Source: Taxillus chinensis
Lineage: Eukaryota > Streptophyta > Magnoliopsida > Santalales > Loranthaceae
Direction: 5' to 3'
Length of the DNA stretch: 64,000 nt
Assembly (NCBI GenBank): GCA_023512835.1
Contig: CM042091.1
Location: 40,376,107 to 40,440,106 of the forward strand
The notes under the pieces are model-generated. The model saw only the letters and a list, made by a program, of their open reading frames with translations, did no database searches and was not told where the DNA came from. The translations under genes and the position numbers were made by a program. Positions 59,938 to 64,000 of the stretch are shown here, piece after piece. Each line of letters begins with the position of its first letter. The first letter of the stretch is position 1.

Positions 59938-61139
59938 CTCTCATACCCCCCCAACCAGATTCTCTTTCCTGCAATGAGCGGACTTGGTGAAAACCCGAAA
60001 GGGGACCAAGGGTAAAATGCAAAGCTCCAACAAAAGACAAAGAAGAAAACAAAGGCGGACTTGGTAAAACCTGAAAGGGCACCAAGGGTAAAATACAAAG
60101 CCAACAATAAATCTTGAAGGGTGAAATCAGTTCAGTCAGAAACTGAAAGGATCAGGACCACAACAAATAGGATCCGTTGCAAGTAGTAGAGACAACATCA
60201 TCCAAAAACATCGACTGCAAACAGTGGAAGACTTGGTCAAACCTGCGGCACGCTCGAATCAAATTTGTACATTATGCTCTTAAAGACTTGCGATTCTGTT
60301 TATCAGATTATGACAATAGGACACTTTTTATAATATAAATATGTTTTGTGGAATTAAACCAGCAAAAATCTTTTTTATCTCTTTAATCATGTTACATCGT
60401 CTTCATTTCACATTTAAGTAGAACATCTTAAATCCCCAGTATGCTCTTCTAGCATTGCCTTATGAGTAGGGTCATGCTCAAAATCCCCAAACAACTTAAG
60501 GCCCCCAACTCGGAGTACTCATATCTCCACGGGATATCACTATCCCCAGAGAAGCCATCAAATCAAGCTCCTCAATATGGCGAAGCGAAATTTAACAGAC
60601 CCTTCATGCACAACAGGGAGTTCCCCAGTAAAGACAGAACGGACTCCCCAGCCAAAGAGAACATTTTTCCCCGACAAGTTGAATGTTAGCCAACCTCTCC
60701 AACAACAGCCAAACCCTCAGTGATACATCACATGGCATTCAATGCATACATCGCATGGCATCACATTGCATCATATTTCACCACAAGTTGAGGTTTATGC
60801 ATTCCCGCATACAGCACATTGCAGTTCATGCATCATTTCCATACATTCAGCATACTCGGTGATTTCAGGAATGTTGCCTCCTCTGAAGATCCTAGGAGCA
60901 TACTCAGCAAGCTTCTCATCAAGTTATCCTAGCTTTCTTTGTTCAACTGTACACCTCTTCCCTTGCAATCTCCCCGAAGTCTAAATGCATCCTTTTGGCA
61001 CTCGACAACCTTTTCCCATTTTGGGTCACCTCGTAGAGCGATCTCCTTGAGTGAACTCGTAGAGGGAGCTTAAATTGGGTTACTTCCCAAACTCACCAAT
61101 TCCTTAAAGCATTTCCCCAAAAACCAATTAATGTCTCCA
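59938..61139 (+). other. Z2 3' region, proximal part
   Basis: Non-coding. Two copies of a hairpin motif lie at its start (59983-60010 and 60060-60086). The rest is C/A-rich with no open frame or terminus. Confidence 0.6.
59983..60086 (+). ncRNA. Tandem hairpins with GAAA loops, Z2 3' region
   Basis: Copy 1: arms CTTGGT (59983-59988) and ACCAAG (60005-60010) enclose CCC-GAAA-GGG. Copy 2: the same arms (60060-60065 and 60081-60086) enclose CCT-GAAA-GGG. GAAA is a GNRA-type tetraloop. GGTAAAAT follows each copy. The remnant at 29445 has compensating changes. It is structure within the element RNA, not a separate gene. Confidence 0.5.
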
Positions 61140-62235
61140 ACAAGTCTTTCCAGCTTAAGCCTATTGTTGATGTGGGCTTTCCAAAAACAAATTAAGCCTA
61201 TCGTTGCTGTGGGCTTTCCATTGTCAATTCAAGCCTAACGTTGTTGTGGGATATCCATCTTCATCTCAAGCCTATCGTTGCTGTGGGCTTTCCATTTTTC
61301 AGTTTAAGCCTAACGATGCTGTGGGCTTTTCCATTTTTTAATTTAAGCCTATCGTTGCTGTGGGCTTTCCATTTTCAATTCAAGCCTATCATTGCAGTGG
61401 GCCTTTCCTGTTTCAGTTTAAGCCTATCGTTGCTGTGGGCTTTTCCATTTTTACTTTAAGCCTATCGTTGTTGTGGGCTTTTCCGTTTTCACTTTAGCCT
61501 ATCGTTGTTGTGGGCCTTTCAACTTTTCCATTTTCACTTTAAGCCTATCGTTGCTGTGGGCTTTTCCGTTTTCACTTTAGCCTATCGTTGTTGTGGGCCT
61601 TTCAACTTTTCCATTTTCACTTTAAGCCTATCGTTGCTGTGGGCTTTTCCGTTTTCACTTTAGCCTATCGTTGTTGTGGACCTTTCAACTTTTCCATTTT
61701 CACTTTAAGCTTATCGTTGTTGTGGGCCTTCTCCATTTTCAATTCGAGCCTATCGTTGTTGTGGGCCTTTCAATTTTTCCATTTTCACTTCAAGCCTATC
61801 GTTGCTGTGGGCTTTCCATTTTCAATTCAAGCCTATTTTTGTTGTGGGCTATCCGTTTTCAATTCAAGCCTACCGTTGTTATGGGCTATCCGTTTTCAGT
61901 TCAAGCCTATCGTTGATATGGGCCTTTCAATTTTTAGTTCACACCCATCATTTGTTGTGGGCCTTTTCCATTTTCAATTCAAGCCTATCGTTGCTGTGGG
62001 CTTTCCATTTTCAATTCAAGCCTATCGTTGCTATGGGCTATCCATTTTCAGTTCAAACCTATCATTGCTGTGGGCTTTTCAATTTTTAGTTCACACCCAT
62101 CATTGTTGTGGGCCTTTTCCATTTTTCAATTCGAGCCTATCGTTGCTGTGGACCTTTCACCTTTTAGTTCACGCCCATCATTGTTGTGCGCCTTTTCTCT
62201 TTTCAAGCCTGTCATTGTTGTAGGTTTTCAATCTC
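61140..62235 (+). repeat. Tandem repeats aagcctatcgttgctgtggg, Z2 3' region
   Basis: About 24 units of 40-60 bp contain RAGCCTATCGTTGYTGTGGGC followed by a T-rich spacer (TTTCCATTTTCA...). AAGCC can pair with GGCTT across the 13-nt middle of most units. Long open frames across it arise from the repeat and are not genes. It sits between integrase and the 3' LTR, as do the unrelated repeats at 30535-31025. Confidence 0.9.
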
Positions 62236-62402
62236 CAGTATCAGGCGGCCTTAGATGCCTCATCAAGGTATTATCCAAGCCCACCGGCTTGTGAAGCCCC
62301 TTTTCCCTTTCGGGGACAGACCCAACCATCGCACTTCTTCCTCTAAGTAAGTCAGGTAAGTGCTCCAACCCGTCCAAAATGACTCCCTTTCATCTTTGTA
62401 CG

Positions 62403-62438
62403 CTGTTTGTATACAAACAGTGCACAAAGAGGGGCAGC
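62403..62438 (+). other. Palindrome and polypurine tract before Z2 3' LTR
   Basis: CTGTTTGTATACAAACAG (62403-62420) is a perfect 18-nt palindrome, followed by the purine tract AAAGAGGGGCAGC ending at the LTR start, 62439. The tract primes plus-strand synthesis (family knowledge). Confidence 0.75.
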
Positions 62439-64000
62439 TGTTGGACCCAATTTTGTCCGGGTTGGACATACTAACCCCATTTTAATATACCTTTCTACCC
62501 ATGCCATATACCTTGTTGAACAGGTCCACAATGATCTCATACTTCCAAGGAATGGTCTACCCCAATCTGCATGAGATGAACACAATTGACATGGACGGGG
62601 GAGTCCAAAATTAATGACTTTTGCTACAAGTCCTTGAAGCGCCCCAAGACCAACACCAGGTGATGGAGGAGGAAAATTGGAGACCAACGCACTTGACCGA
62701 GCTCCAATCGAACTTAAAATGAAGAAGTTATGGCCAAAACAACTTTTGTTGGAAAAGTCAAAATGTGCCAAAAAGACGGTCAATGCCCCTGGTCAAAGGG
62801 CCCGAAAATGTGACCATGTGAGATTCTCAAAAATGACTATTTAGGCGAATACGGATCTTCCCAAACAACCTCCCAAAGTTTGTCCGTTTTTGCATTTTAG
62901 GTGAAGGGTAAGAAGGTAATTAAAAGTTTTAAAAAAAAAAAAACGGGGTTGACCGTTGACCTGCCGACACTTCGACCCATTGACCCCGAAGCCCCGAAGC
63001 CTCGAAGCCCCGAAGTCCCGAAGCTCGAAGCCCCGAAGCCTCGAAGCCTCGAAGCCCCATTGACCTGCTGATTTCTGACCTTCGACCCTCCGACCCTCGA
63101 AGCCTCGCTGCCGACACTTCGACCCGCGACTTATGACGCCGACTTGCGACGCCGACCCGCAGCACCCGTACGCCTTCCATCGTTGACCGAAGCTTCGACC
63201 CTGCCGACACTTCGACCTGCCGACGCTCCGACCTGCCGACACTCCGACCTACCGACACTTCGAACCTCTGACCCCTTTTTGCCTTCACTGATTTTTCTCG
63301 CTGGCTTATTTTTCTCGCTGGCTTCACGAGACCCGTCTTCTGCGCTGGCCATCAGACAAGGAATCATTTCTCAACAACCCTGTCAGTCACATGTGCTGCT
63401 AAAATACAAATTCAAAAGGCAATCACGAGCTCTCCTTTTTCCTCATAAGCTGTCCACCCGACCAAGCACTGATCTGCAAATAATAATGCACCCGACAAAA
63501 ACATTTATTGCAGCAATTAATGAGTCCAGCCAAAAAATTTCTGCAGCCCTTTAAGATGCAGTCTTCAGTTCCTGCGCAAAAGAGGAAAGAGCCATCATCG
63601 TGAGGGAAGGAGGATTCGTCCAAAGCGAGCCATCATTGTTAAAAAGGAGAGAGCCATCATCGTGGAGAGAAAAAAAAAAAGAAAAAGAGAAGCCCTGTTC
63701 GTGGAAAAACAAAAGGGGGGTCATTGAAAAAAAGACTAACTCGTTGAAAACAGTTCTGGTGGATATTAAAAAAAGAGAGAGAGAGAGATCATTGAAGAAG
63801 AAAGAAAGGAGAGAAACTTAAAAACCAGCCTCATCATCATCAGAAAAGGCCTCAGCCTCATCAAAAAAAAAACGCCCCAGCCTCATCATCAAAAAAAAAA
63901 CGCCCCAGCTTCCTCCTTGCAAACCCAGACAAAAGAAACACAGAATCCTAGAATCATCATCATAAGAGATCACTCGTCCACTCCTTGCAAACTCCAACTT
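62439..64000 (+). repeat. 3' LTR of element Z2, partial
   Basis: It begins TGTTGGACCCAATTTTGTCC and runs off the window. It aligns with 47516-49120 with few substitutions and small length changes in the TCGAAG tract (62985-63260), so Z2 is moderately young. Confidence 0.93.

Larger units (their letters stand above)
47516..64000 (+). mobile_element. Element Z2: Ogre/Tat-type Ty3/gypsy element (3' end beyond window)
   Basis: A 2986-bp 5' LTR, tRNA-Arg-type primer site, extra ORF before gag, gag-protease with G-patch, an intron before RT, two RNase H domains and integrase, then a long repeat-rich 3' region and the start of the 3' LTR. ORF1, the intron and the second (archaeal-type) RNase H are hallmarks of the Tat/Ogre group. 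It is the most complete element here, but many single stops and a few one-base shifts prevent translation. Confidence 0.93.

Noticed and set aside
61588..62223. A 211-codon open frame and overlapping frames
   Set aside because: They lie wholly in the aagcctatcgttgctgtggg tandem repeats, several frames are open at once, and the products are repeats of the same few residues.
61140..62235. Evenly repeated units that could look like a CRISPR array
   Set aside because: The repeats vary, the spacers are themselves similar T-rich sequence, and the DNA is a plant retrotransposon 3' region.

Overview
The window is plant nuclear DNA made almost entirely of nested LTR retrotransposons. It carries chromovirus-type Ty3/gypsy, Tat/Ogre-type Ty3/gypsy and Tork-like Ty1/copia polyproteins, plant initiator-tRNA-Met and tRNA-Arg-type primer sites, a hAT element with an 8-bp target duplication, a CACTA-like terminus, and fragments of a YSL metal-nicotianamine transporter. 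This fits an angiosperm, probably a eudicot. I saw no intact host gene, no RNA gene and nothing bacterial.

Layout, left to right. (1) 1-28503: copy A of a large non-autonomous LTR element that encodes no recognisable gag or pol but an unfamiliar plant-transposon-like protein. Element X, an 18.8-kb chromovirus at 2391-21174 with TSD tacta, is inserted in it. X in turn holds a reverse-orientation Y-family LTR (4885-12128) that contains a second copy of the non-autonomous element (copy B, 6448-about 11673), and a solo Ogre-like LTR (Z1, 16729-18821, TSD atgtg). The 3' LTR of copy A (22830-28503) holds solo LTR W (22968-27194, TSD caagg), which itself contains solo LTR T (about 24087-25865). (2) 28504-33150: unassigned DNA, a decayed Tat-like 3' end with the start of its LTR, and an LTR-like stretch. 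(3) 33155-39940: a minus-strand Tork-like copia (TSD ctgac) whose 5' LTR is split by solo LTR Y2 (37831-39754, TSD gaaat). (4) 39946-47515: AT-rich DNA, MITE and CACTA-like sequence, YSL fragments flanking solo LTR V, and a 751-bp hAT element. (5) 47516-64000: element Z2, an Ogre/Tat element with 5' LTR, tRNA-Arg-type primer site, ORF1, gag-protease-G-patch, a GT-AG intron, RT-RNase H, a second RNase H, integrase, a structured 3' region and the first 1.56 kb of the 3' LTR.

All polyproteins are broken, mainly by TAG at positions where the families carry Gln (CAG), as expected from cytosine deamination in heavily CHG-methylated DNA. Matching target duplications define six insertions and order them. 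The observations most worth following are: covarying GNRA-capped hairpins after the integrase gene of Z2 and in the Tat-like remnant; tandem hairpin arrays of unrelated sequence but the same geometry in the same place; a perfect palindrome beside their polypurine tracts; the two-copy non-autonomous element with an unassigned protein and a GGAGTAAGGA array in its LTR; and the ACGT/TGACGTG arrays in front of the Y2 promoter.
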